Source: Phormidium tenue FACHB-1052 (GTDB lineage Bacteria > Cyanobacteriota > Cyanobacteriia > Phormidesmidales > Phormidesmidaceae). From it: a stretch of 64,000 nt of DNA. The notes below the pieces were generated by a model that saw only the letters and a program-made list of their open reading frames with translations, made no database searches and was not told where the DNA came from. Positions 51,638 through 58,029 of this stretch are shown in pieces; positions within the stretch are counted from its first letter, which is position 1; each line of letters opens with the position of its first letter. The position numbers and the translations under genes were made by a program. The stretch is taken from assembly GCF_014696675.1 (NCBI RefSeq), contig NZ_JACJQN010000002.1, positions 62,001-126,000 on the forward strand. Reading direction: 5' to 3'.

Positions 51638-51925
51638 TCAGCGGTAATAGCGTTGCTCTAGCCAAATACGCACCTCATCCTCAGACTCGAAGCGATGGAA
51701 GTCTTGAGTCGATACGTCATAAACTCCGTAGTAGGTATTGCCGTGGCGATCGCGACCTGTGAAAATTCTCAGCTCGCTGGATGGCGCAAATAGCTCAATT
51801 AGGCTATGCCAGACACGGTGAAGGATCTGTTTGAAGCTCCATTTCTTAGGGCTCTCGTCAACCAGCTCAAACCATTCTTCAGCAAAGCCTGAGCCTGTAT
51901 TAAATCCGTTGGTGTTAGTGCTCAT
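51638..51925 (-). CDS. Unknown small protein under a MerR-type promoter
   Basis: Protein of 95 residues starting at the ATG at 51925, which lies about 33 bases after the expected transcription start. It has helix LHRVWHSLIELFAPSSELRI, a beta hairpin (GRDRHGNTYYGVYDV) and the C-terminal DEVRIWLEQRYYR shared with its paralog. It may be a small metal-stress protein; family unknown. Its promoter makes it part of the copper MerR regulon. Confidence 0.65.
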   Translation of the reverse strand: MSTNTNGFNTGSGFAEEWFELVDESPKKWSFKQILHRVWHSLIELFAPSSELRIFTGRDRHGNTYYGVYDVSTQDFHRFESEDEVRIWLEQRYYR

Positions 51926-51964
51926 TAGATGTTCCTCAACAGCGGTTAAGTCAACCATGGATAA

Positions 51965-51996
51965 ACCATACAGTTTCCAGTTAGCTGGACAGTCAA
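51965..51996 (-). promoter_or_regulatory. MerR-type promoter of the small paralog operon
   Basis: Read leftward: TTGACT (51996-51991), 20-bp spacer with GTCCAGCTAACTGGAAA, TATGGT (51970-51965). Confidence 0.75.
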
Positions 51997-52027
51997 GCGC
52001 TAATTTGAAGAAATTTTTGGCAATAAA

Positions 52028-52051
52028 AAAGGCCTGCGATCGCAGACCTTT
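52028..52051 (-). terminator. Terminator after the SnoaL-like gene
   Basis: Read leftward: AAAGGTCTGC GATC GCAGGCCTTT followed by TTT. The loop and top of the stem contain the HIP1 core GCGATCGC. Confidence 0.8.
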
Positions 52052-52108
52052 CAATCCAGCTAAAGCTGGCAAATAGATGTGTTCAAGAGCCTTTTGGACT
52101 CAGACTAG

Positions 52109-52483
52109 CTAAGATCCATAGTAGAAGCGTTCGTGAATCACTTGGCCATCTTGCCATTGCTGTACCGAAACCTGGTGATAGGTGCGTCGCCCCCATTCGG
52201 CATGGGTATAGTCCAGATACCATTCAGAAAAAATTGTATTCTCCGTGAAGGCCACGTTCTTGAGTTTGGCCTCATGAATATCAAGAATCTTGGCAAAGAA
52301 GTCTTCTTCTCGGCGACGGTTAGCCTCTTTGCCAACGGTGGCGGGTTCGTCATTTTCTTGCATGACTACCGTATCAGCATAGTATTTTTCAAAGGCTTCC
52401 ATCGCGCTACCTTTGAGTACGAGCTGGCAAATATCCTCAAAAACAACTGGCAGACTGATTTCAGTATTCACTTGAGTCGTCAT
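52109..52483 (-). CDS. SnoaL-like (NTF2-fold) protein
   Basis: Cytosolic protein of 124 residues. The pattern FEDICQLVLKGSAMEAFEKY at the start, ADTVVMQEND, and the final strands YHQVSVQQWQDGQVIHERFY fit the NTF2/SnoaL-like cone fold used by small polyketide cyclases and stress proteins. Ligand unknown. It is preceded by a MerR-type promoter (52574), so it is part of the metal regulon; function there is not known. Confidence 0.8.
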   Translation of the reverse strand: MTTQVNTEISLPVVFEDICQLVLKGSAMEAFEKYYADTVVMQENDEPATVGKEANRRREEDFFAKILDIHEAKLKNVAFTENTIFSEWYLDYTHAEWGRRTYHQVSVQQWQDGQVIHERFYYGS

Positions 52484-52573
52484 AGGTTTCCTCTCAGTTA
52501 GTTTTAGGTGTGAATTCTGGTGTATCCAATGCCTTGCGCAGGGTTTTGTTCCTGATTAACTAGGCATAATCTC

Positions 52574-52605
52574 ACTCTAGAGCTTCCCCCTGACTGGAGT
52601 GTCAA
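52574..52605 (-). promoter_or_regulatory. MerR-type promoter of the SnoaL-like gene
   Basis: Read leftward: TTGACA (52605-52600), 20-bp spacer with CTCCAGTCAGGGGGAAG (right half of the dyad decayed), TAGAGT (52579-52574). Confidence 0.65.
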
Positions 52606-52621
52606 GAGAAGATTTTCAAAC

Positions 52622-52653
52622 AAAAAGACTGGGCCTAATCAATAGACCCAGTT
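52622..52653 (-). terminator. Terminator after merR
   Basis: Read leftward: ACTGGG / CCCAGT stem followed by CTTTTTG. Confidence 0.7.
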
Positions 52654-52689
52654 CGGCAGTTATTACTTGTTGGAGAAAAGATAAATTTA

Positions 52690-53100
52690 CTAGCTTTCAA
52701 TAATCGGACAGATGGCTTCGTCCGTTTTAGTAGCTGTGCTTTGCCACCCAATCAGAAGCCCAGATAGCTCCTGCCTCAGCAGTTGAAATTGCTGAATTTT
52801 TTCTTCAATCTCTGTCAACTTATCCTCTAGCTTGACTTGGATATGGGAGCAGGGTAAGTCCCCTTGATCATGCACTTCCAAAAATTCTTTGATTTCGGTC
52901 AGGGTGAGACCAAGGCTCTGGGCGCGCCGAATAAAGCCCAACCGGGTAAAGACATCTTCCGCAAAAACTCGATAGCCGCCCTCGGTACGACCAGCGGTTT
53001 TGAGCAGGCCGATCTCATCGTAGTAGCGGATGGTTTTAACGGGTAGGCCGCTTTTCTTAGCAACAGCGCCAATGAGTTTGGGAGGAGCTTCTGTGAGCAT
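52690..53100 (-). CDS. MerR-family copper/heavy-metal regulator
   Basis: Protein of 136 residues from the ATG at 53100 (GAGG before it). MerR HTH with IGAVAKKSGLPVKTIRYYDE and GLL, wing EGGYRVF, long helix, and candidate metal ligands Cys in DLPCSHI and in the C-terminal AICPIIES. It is the nearest candidate to bind the CCAG-N4-CTGG promoters. Its own promoter of the same type (53915-53946) has been separated from the gene by the IS1-like element, so its expression may be altered. Confidence 0.88.
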   Translation of the reverse strand: MLTEAPPKLIGAVAKKSGLPVKTIRYYDEIGLLKTAGRTEGGYRVFAEDVFTRLGFIRRAQSLGLTLTEIKEFLEVHDQGDLPCSHIQVKLEDKLTEIEEKIQQFQLLRQELSGLLIGWQSTATKTDEAICPIIES

Positions 53101-53145
53101 GGCTGACCTCATCAAGTATTACATCTATCCTAGGTAGAACTCTAG

Positions 53146-53899
53146 AGGTAATGACGGATTTGTTAGGGTGACAGTGAAGCTATGCAACGATGCCTATGCC
53201 ACCCTGCCCTGACTGTACCTGTGAACGAACGGTCAAAAATGGCCACATTCATACGGGCAAGCAACGGTACCTGTGCCGCAACTGTGGTCGTCAGTTTGTT
53301 GAGAACCCAACCAACAAGACCATCGACACCCCGACACGGGAACTAATCGACCGGCTCTTGTTGGAACGCCTCTCGATGGCTGGAATCGCTCGGGCGGTTC
53401 AGGTTTCCGAACAATGGTTGCAAGACTATGTCACCTGCAAAGCGGCCCAGACGCCCACTCAAGCCACGGTCCGGCCCAAAAAAAGGGGCCATTGACGGTG
53501 CAATGCGATGAACTCTGGTCGTTTGTCGACCACAAGGGCAACAAACAATGGGTTTGGTTAGCGCTCGATGCCGATACCCGTGAGATTATCGGGGCTCATG
53601 TCGGTGATCGCTCTGCCCAGAGTGCCCAACGCCTCTGGGAGTCTTTGCCCAAGGTTTATCGACAGTGTGCGCTCATCTATACCGATGCCTGGGAGGCGTA
53701 CCAGCAGGTACTGCCCCACCAACGACATCGAGTTGTCAGCAAGTCGAGCGGCAAAACGAGTTACATTGAGCGGTTTAACAATACTCTCAGACAGCGAGTG
53801 TCACGCTTTGTCAGACGCAGCTTAGCCTTCTCGAAGAGCCTACGTAATCACATCGGCCTGTTGTGGAATTTTATTCACCACTACAACGCATCATTACCT
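53146..53899 (+). mobile_element. IS1-family insertion sequence
   Basis: Element of about 754 bp. The ends carry inverted repeats starting AGGTAATGA (left 53146, right ending 53899), as in IS1. The sequence CTCTAG flanks both sides (53140-53145 and 53900-53905), a possible 6-bp target duplication, shorter than the usual 8-9. It contains insA and insB joined by a frameshift. Confidence 0.88.
53190..53495 (+). CDS. insA: IS1 InsA-like protein
   Basis: Protein of 101 residues with a zinc-finger start (CPDCTCER, then CRNCGRQF) and a helix-turn-helix (MAGIARAVQVSEQWLQDYV) that bind the IS ends. It ends just after an A7 run (53478-53484), the probable -1 frameshift site for making the full transposase. 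Confidence 0.88.
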   Translation: MPMPPCPDCTCERTVKNGHIHTGKQRYLCRNCGRQFVENPTNKTIDTPTRELIDRLLLERLSMAGIARAVQVSEQWLQDYVTCKAAQTPTQATVRPKKRGH

Positions 53900-53905
53900 C
53901 TCTAG
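53414..53905 (+). CDS. insB: IS1 InsB transposase part (by -1 frameshift)
   Basis: Catalytic half of the transposase, read after a -1 shift at the A7 run. DDE residues visible: Asp in CDELWSFVDHKG, Asp in IYTDAWEAY, and Glu in SYIERFNNTLRQR. Intact, so the element may be active. The stop codon (53903-53905) lies outside the IS, in the flanking CTCTAG. Confidence 0.85.
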   Translation: MVARLCHLQSGPDAHSSHGPAQKKGPLTVQCDELWSFVDHKGNKQWVWLALDADTREIIGAHVGDRSAQSAQRLWESLPKVYRQCALIYTDAWEAYQQVLPHQRHRVVSKSSGKTSYIERFNNTLRQRVSRFVRRSLAFSKSLRNHIGLLWNFIHHYNASLPL

Positions 53906-53914
53906 TACTACCCT

Positions 53915-53946
53915 ATCCTAAACCCTCCAGCAGGCTGGAGAGTCAA
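53915..53946 (-). promoter_or_regulatory. Orphaned MerR-type promoter
   Basis: Read leftward: TTGACT (53946-53941), 20-bp spacer with CTCCAGCCTGCTGGAGG, TAGGAT (53920-53915). It now fires into the IS1-like element, antisense to its transposase; before insertion it would have driven the merR gene at 53100. Confidence 0.75.
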
Positions 53947-54009
53947 GGCAGAGTTTCTTTAATGCGATCGGTATAGTGCAACCTGCCGTGGTGAGCACGG
54001 GGTGGAGCC

Positions 54010-54482
54010 CTAGCTGGCCGCCAACACTTTACGGAACACGACTTTATCATCGCCCTGTGTGTAGAAATCGCGAATGCGGGCCTCGGCCTCAAAGCCATAC
54101 TTTTTATAGAAGGTGCGGGTGCCCGCGAGTTCTGGCAGACCCGAGGTTTCTACCAGCAGGAGGCGACCGCTGCGCTGCTGCAGGGCCTGCTCTACAGCCT
54201 GGAGAAGCTGAGTTCCCCGACCTTCCCCTTGGCGATCGGGATGAATCGCAATCAGTTGCAGATTCCAGGTACCCTCTGCCAAGCGCTCTGGTTCGCAGTA
54301 GGCCATACCCACCGGGCCATCGTTCTCATCCGTCAGCCAAAAGGGGTCTGTAGGCTCGGTTTTGCCCAGCGAATCAGCTAAGAGCTGGCACAGAAACACG
54401 AGTCCATCGGGCGGAAAAAGCCCTGTAGCATCGGCCAGTGCCATCGAGCGGCTGTATCGTCCGGAATCGTCGGTCGAATCAT
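54010..54482 (-). pseudogene. GNAT acetyltransferase with N-terminal frameshift
   Basis: Main frame (from ATG 54444) gives 144 residues of a GNAT protein: FWLTDENDGPVGMAYC, then LIAIHPDRQGEGRGTQLLQA (acetyl-CoA loop QGEGRG), then TRTFYKKYGFEAEARI. The family N-terminus is missing in this frame, but from the ATG at 54482 another frame reads MIRPTIPDDTAA, the standard first strand. The two would join with a one-base change near 54446-54452. So the gene is frameshifted or misread; a shortened product from 54444 would lack the first strand. Confidence 0.75.
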
Positions 54483-54831
54483 CGGCGTAATTAGAGATTG
54501 AGCGACAATACCGACATAATACAAGATACTACAATCTGAGGATTGTTTTTTCTATAGGAAGGCGCTTGCAAAGAGTCAACAGGCTTGGCTGACGATCTGA
54601 GCCAAGGTGATTTTGACAACGCATCTTCCCCTGCAATTGCGGGTCTACCTTGATAAAGGGCAGCCCCAATTTATGTCTGTGATTCAGTTTTTAGCACGAC
54701 CCCACACCCTTTCCAGTAGCAAAAACGCCACTGGAGTAACTACCGCATACCGCCCCAATCATCCGCGCCTACATATTCCCCAGCGGTACCCCCACTAATC
54801 CCGTCAGGCTCATGATGAGGGAAAAGGCCGA

Positions 54832-55015
54832 TCAGCGGTGGCGGGCTCGGTCGATGGTGCAGCGGAAAAATGCGCTCTCGGGCTCAAAGCGATCGCGAAG
54901 CATCCCCAGTGGGGAATCGGAACCAAAGAACCACCCCGCTCGAATCTGAGTGGGAATAGTGTGGCCGTCGAAGGTACTACTAGATCCTGCATTAGGGAGA
55001 TATAAAAATTAAAGC
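54832..55015 (-). pseudogene. Possible gene remnant in a gene-poor stretch
   Basis: The 54483-55072 stretch has no convincing gene. One frame read leftward is protein-like at its end (FDGHTIPTQIRAGWFFGSD, then FEPESAFFRCTIDRARHR then stop), suggesting the tail of a lost gene, but no start or family could be recognised. Confidence 0.25.
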
Positions 55016-55072
55016 CTCTGCACTGCACCCCCAAATTGATTATTCCTTGTCGACTAGCATCGTGCTGAGTAA

Positions 55073-55441
55073 CTAGTTTTGAGTTATCTGTTCTGATGCT
55101 ACGGCCTGCATATCCTTGTGTAGTTCCTGTCGAATCAGGGCAAACCGCTGCACATCTGCCTGGGTAAGCCAGGCATCAATATCGTAGAATGTCTGCCCGT
55201 TTTCTCGCTGAGTGCGTAGCGTCAGAATCGTCTCCGGCAGGTGGTGAGCATCGCCTCTGAACTCGATATTCAGATCGCGCCCCCGCTCCACAATCGTGTA
55301 AAACTGCTTACCTTCAAACACCCGCTGCCCCCGGTGCTGCCCCTGACAAAACCGCTCCAGCAGCAGCACCGCCGTCCCCACGATCTGCTCCTGGGTCTGG
55401 CGGTCAACGGGGATAGGTATTCTGGGTCGCGGCGGGGTCAC
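55073..55441 (-). CDS. Unknown plasmid protein in the par operon
   Basis: Protein of 122 residues from a GTG at 55441 that overlaps the stop of the upstream gene (GTGA junction). Predicted mixed alpha/beta (FEGKQFYTIVERGRDLNIEF, then FYDIDAWLTQADVQRFAL). No family recognised. Third gene of the ParM-like operon; it may assist plasmid maintenance. Confidence 0.6.
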   Translation of the reverse strand: MTPPRPRIPIPVDRQTQEQIVGTAVLLLERFCQGQHRGQRVFEGKQFYTIVERGRDLNIEFRGDAHHLPETILTLRTQRENGQTFYDIDAWLTQADVQRFALIRQELHKDMQAVASEQITQN

Positions 55442-55926
55442 GTCAGGTCATTGATGAAAGGGTTAAGTCCCGCCATGATGGCGGCATCGTCGCCCAAGAA
55501 CTCCCGCAGCGGCTGATCCACCGGCCCTGGGTCGGGCAGAGTTTTGATGGGTTCGGTTGGGGTGGATACTGTGGAGCCATTAGCCGATGGTAGATGTCGT
55601 GGGTTTGCCCCAACCAGTGGGAGAGCTGTCTTGGGTGGCGTTATCAAATCATCGAAGGCTGCCAGTTCTGGGAGGAACCGCTCCTTGATTTCTAGAATCT
55701 GAGTTGTCAACTGCTGAATTGATCGCACAGCCTGCCGCCGAACTTCATCTTTGGGGGCTTGAATGGCTGCCATCGCGAATGGGCCATAGCAGCCATTCAG
55801 CGCCGATCTCATACGGGCATGGAGGTCATGTCGAGACTTTCCTCGGCAGTAACCAATCACCGCTACATCCAGCTCATCCCGGCTAGAGTACTGAATCCGG
55901 GCCTTTGTTTCTGACGTTTGGGTCAT
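55438..55926 (-). CDS. Possible ParR-like partner of the actin
   Basis: Protein of 162 residues. The N-terminal 80 residues are helical and basic (DELDVAVIGYCRGKSRHDLH, then RRQAVRSIQQLTTQILEIKE), followed by a Pro/Thr-rich linker and an acidic C-terminal peptide (LREFLGDDAAIM). A DNA-binding head with a flexible tail is how ParR-type adaptors link centromere and actin filament. The assignment rests on its position directly after the ParM-like gene. Confidence 0.5.
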   Translation of the reverse strand: MTQTSETKARIQYSSRDELDVAVIGYCRGKSRHDLHARMRSALNGCYGPFAMAAIQAPKDEVRRQAVRSIQQLTTQILEIKERFLPELAAFDDLITPPKTALPLVGANPRHLPSANGSTVSTPTEPIKTLPDPGPVDQPLREFLGDDAAIMAGLNPFINDLT

Positions 55927-55978
55927 TCCTGTGATTCCTTATCTCGGTTGTCTTGGGATAGCCGTGCTGCTAGCGAGC

Positions 55979-57100
55979 CTAGGTTGATTTGGCGCTGTAC
56001 ATGAACGTTTTGAACAACCCATAGACATCGGCCCAGCGGACGCTGGTGATCAAGTCGGGTTCCGCCGTGCCATCCTGGCCCCGCAGTACGTCGGTCATCT
56101 CCTGTCGCAGGGCCTCGGCCCAGGTGATCTGCTGAGCCAGCCCGCGTTGGTCAAAAAACTGCTCCAGCTCTGGCCGAATGAAATAGGCAGCACCCCCGCC
56201 GACAATTACCTCCACCTCTGCCGAGGGCAGCCACTCCACTAGAAACTGGTTCACCCGATCCAGATAGAACTCACGGGCGTAGCTACAGGCCTTAGCCAGG
56301 TCGAGAGCTTCCTTGCGGCCTGGGACGTGAAAGGTGGGGTGCCCCTGCAAAATTGCTTCGAGCAAAGCCGGATCATCTGGCGCGACACCCGGTAGCTCAG
56401 TGGCACACTGCTTCAGGTATTCCACGAACCCTGGGCCTTGAGAGGTACTGTTGGTTTCCTGGGGCGTGCTGCCCTTCTCGAAGGTGAGGATGGAGAGATT
56501 GCGGTGGCCAAACATCAGGACGACGACAGTAGAGTCACGAATCCCCACCCCAGCCCGTGCCAGCTGCAATCCCTTGGCCAGGTACAGCCCAGCTCCCTCT
56601 GGCTGCATCTCGATGCGCTCTAGCTGTCCGAACAGAGACCGACCTCGAAAGCTGAAGTCGGCGATCGCCCCCAGAATCTGGACTTTCAACTCCTTACGGT
56701 CTTGCCAGTATTCCTCCAGTGGCAGCAGCAGGCCCAGCTGAGCAGTAAACTCACAACCCGAGCCAGAGTCCTGGGCTGACAGAGTCTTCTCAGCGATGAC
56801 GCCGAGGGTAGCCAGAATTTTGTAGACGGCGCGATCGCGCTTGGGCAGAGCCAGGCCCGAGTCGCCTTTTTGAGCGATTGCCAAGGCTCCAATCGCATAA
56901 GCACTATTGCCCACCATCACATAGGCACTGTCCTCTGGTTCCTGGCTAGTCAGCCCGCCCAGCATTAGCCGGTCGAGTCGAGCCGGGTTCAACCGAGCCA
57001 CTTGGGGGTCAAGGTGCAGCAGGTAGGGCTGGTCCTGCCAGTAGAGGCACTTGGTGGCAGAGCTGCCCATGTCGATATAGGTCTGGATAATTTGAGTCAT
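55979..57100 (-). CDS. ParM/StbA-like actin for plasmid segregation
   Basis: Protein of 373 residues of the actin-like ATPase fold: phosphate-1 loop YIDMGSSATKCLYW, phosphate-2 loop STVVVLMFGHRNLSIL, adenosine motif EVEVIVGGGAAYFI. It should polymerise to push plasmid copies apart. First gene of the operon, with phased ACGACTT repeats directly upstream (57211-57373) as the likely centromere. Confidence 0.82.
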   Translation of the reverse strand: MTQIIQTYIDMGSSATKCLYWQDQPYLLHLDPQVARLNPARLDRLMLGGLTSQEPEDSAYVMVGNSAYAIGALAIAQKGDSGLALPKRDRAVYKILATLGVIAEKTLSAQDSGSGCEFTAQLGLLLPLEEYWQDRKELKVQILGAIADFSFRGRSLFGQLERIEMQPEGAGLYLAKGLQLARAGVGIRDSTVVVLMFGHRNLSILTFEKGSTPQETNSTSQGPGFVEYLKQCATELPGVAPDDPALLEAILQGHPTFHVPGRKEALDLAKACSYAREFYLDRVNQFLVEWLPSAEVEVIVGGGAAYFIRPELEQFFDQRGLAQQITWAEALRQEMTDVLRGQDGTAEPDLITSVRWADVYGLFKTFMYSAKST

Positions 57101-57210
57101 AGTTTGGATACCAACAACAGCGTTTCATCGTTTCATCAACATCTTGAGAAGCGAAAAATGCCTTCAAGCTGCTTGATAGATATCTGTATTCTGAATTGCC
57201 AATTTTATTC

Positions 57211-57373
57211 ACGACTTAATAACGACTGAATTGTTATCTTCAGCAAAATCCATCATGACTTTGATGGCCGAAAATTTCATTCACGACTTATTCACGACTT
57301 GATAACGACTTACCTGCCTAGAATCCAAGACAAGCCTGGAATCACCCAATCATTCACGACTTGATAACGACTT
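57211..57373. repeat. Phased direct repeats, parC-like centromere
   Basis: Seven copies of ACGACTT (one ACGACTG) in three groups starting at 57211, 57283 and 57356. Within a group the copies are exactly 11 bp apart, and the groups are 72-73 bp apart (about seven helical turns), so all sites face the same side of the DNA. Located between the ParM-like gene and the divergent mobilization genes. The remaining 57374-57656 holds GC-rich hairpins and would be the natural place for an oriT, which I cannot identify. Confidence 0.75.
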
Positions 57374-57656
57374 CTCCTTTTATAGGGCACAGATTCCAGT
57401 CAATAGATTGATGAATAAAAACAAATTTTGCAGCTCGATAGACTGAACAGAACGGACATTTTCTGTGGGCTAAAACAGAGAGTATTGCCCCTTGTATTCT
57501 CCCCAGGGAATGCCCCGGCAAATGCCTGATGGGCTGCCTTGGGGGCTACGCCACTCCACTGCGTTTCGTTGCTCCGCGTTTCACACACCACGCCCAGCCC
57601 TGGGCCAGGGGGTTGCTGAAACCCAGCTCTAACAGGGGTTCTAGTCATGGGAGCTA

Positions 57657-58019
57657 ATGGCCGGTTATTTACGAATCACTGACAAATTCACGGAAAAGCT
57701 CATGGGTAAAGGATTTAGCGTCTCGCTGCCCCTCGAAGAGGCGGCAATCGTCGAGAAAGAGGCCAATCGGCTGGGGCTACCCGCCGCCAGCATCATTCGC
57801 CTGATGATGCGCGATGGTCAGCAGCGCCGCGAACTGGAACGGCAGGTGGATGACCTGAAGGCTCGGATGGAGCTGCTGCAAGTGCAGTTTCAGGGACTCC
57901 AGATTTTGCTGGAGACCATCGCCCTGGAGCAGGCCAATGCCCGAGGGCCACAGGCGCTGGAAAATCGCAAGGCGCTGATTCAGGAAATTCGCAAGCGCCA
58001 GGGTTTGGTAGAAGGCTAG
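57657..58019 (+). CDS. MobC-like relaxosome accessory protein
   Basis: Protein of 120 residues: an N-terminal ribbon-helix-helix-like part (GFSVSLPLEEAAIVEKEA, then GLPAASIIRLMMRDG) and a long C-terminal coiled coil (about 60-115). It resembles small DNA-binding proteins encoded just before relaxases. The stop codon is 10 bases before the relaxase gene. Confidence 0.75.
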   Translation: MAGYLRITDKFTEKLMGKGFSVSLPLEEAAIVEKEANRLGLPAASIIRLMMRDGQQRRELERQVDDLKARMELLQVQFQGLQILLETIALEQANARGPQALENRKALIQEIRKRQGLVEG

Positions 58020-58029
58020 GAGGTCAGCC

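Noticed and set aside
54607-54798. Small rightward frame in the gene-poor stretch
   Set aside because: Low-complexity sequence with no ribosome site or recognisable motif; I see no support for a gene.
57211-57373. CRISPR-like array
   Set aside because: Repeats are only 7 bp with 4-bp gaps inside clusters and no cas genes are near; phasing fits a partition site.
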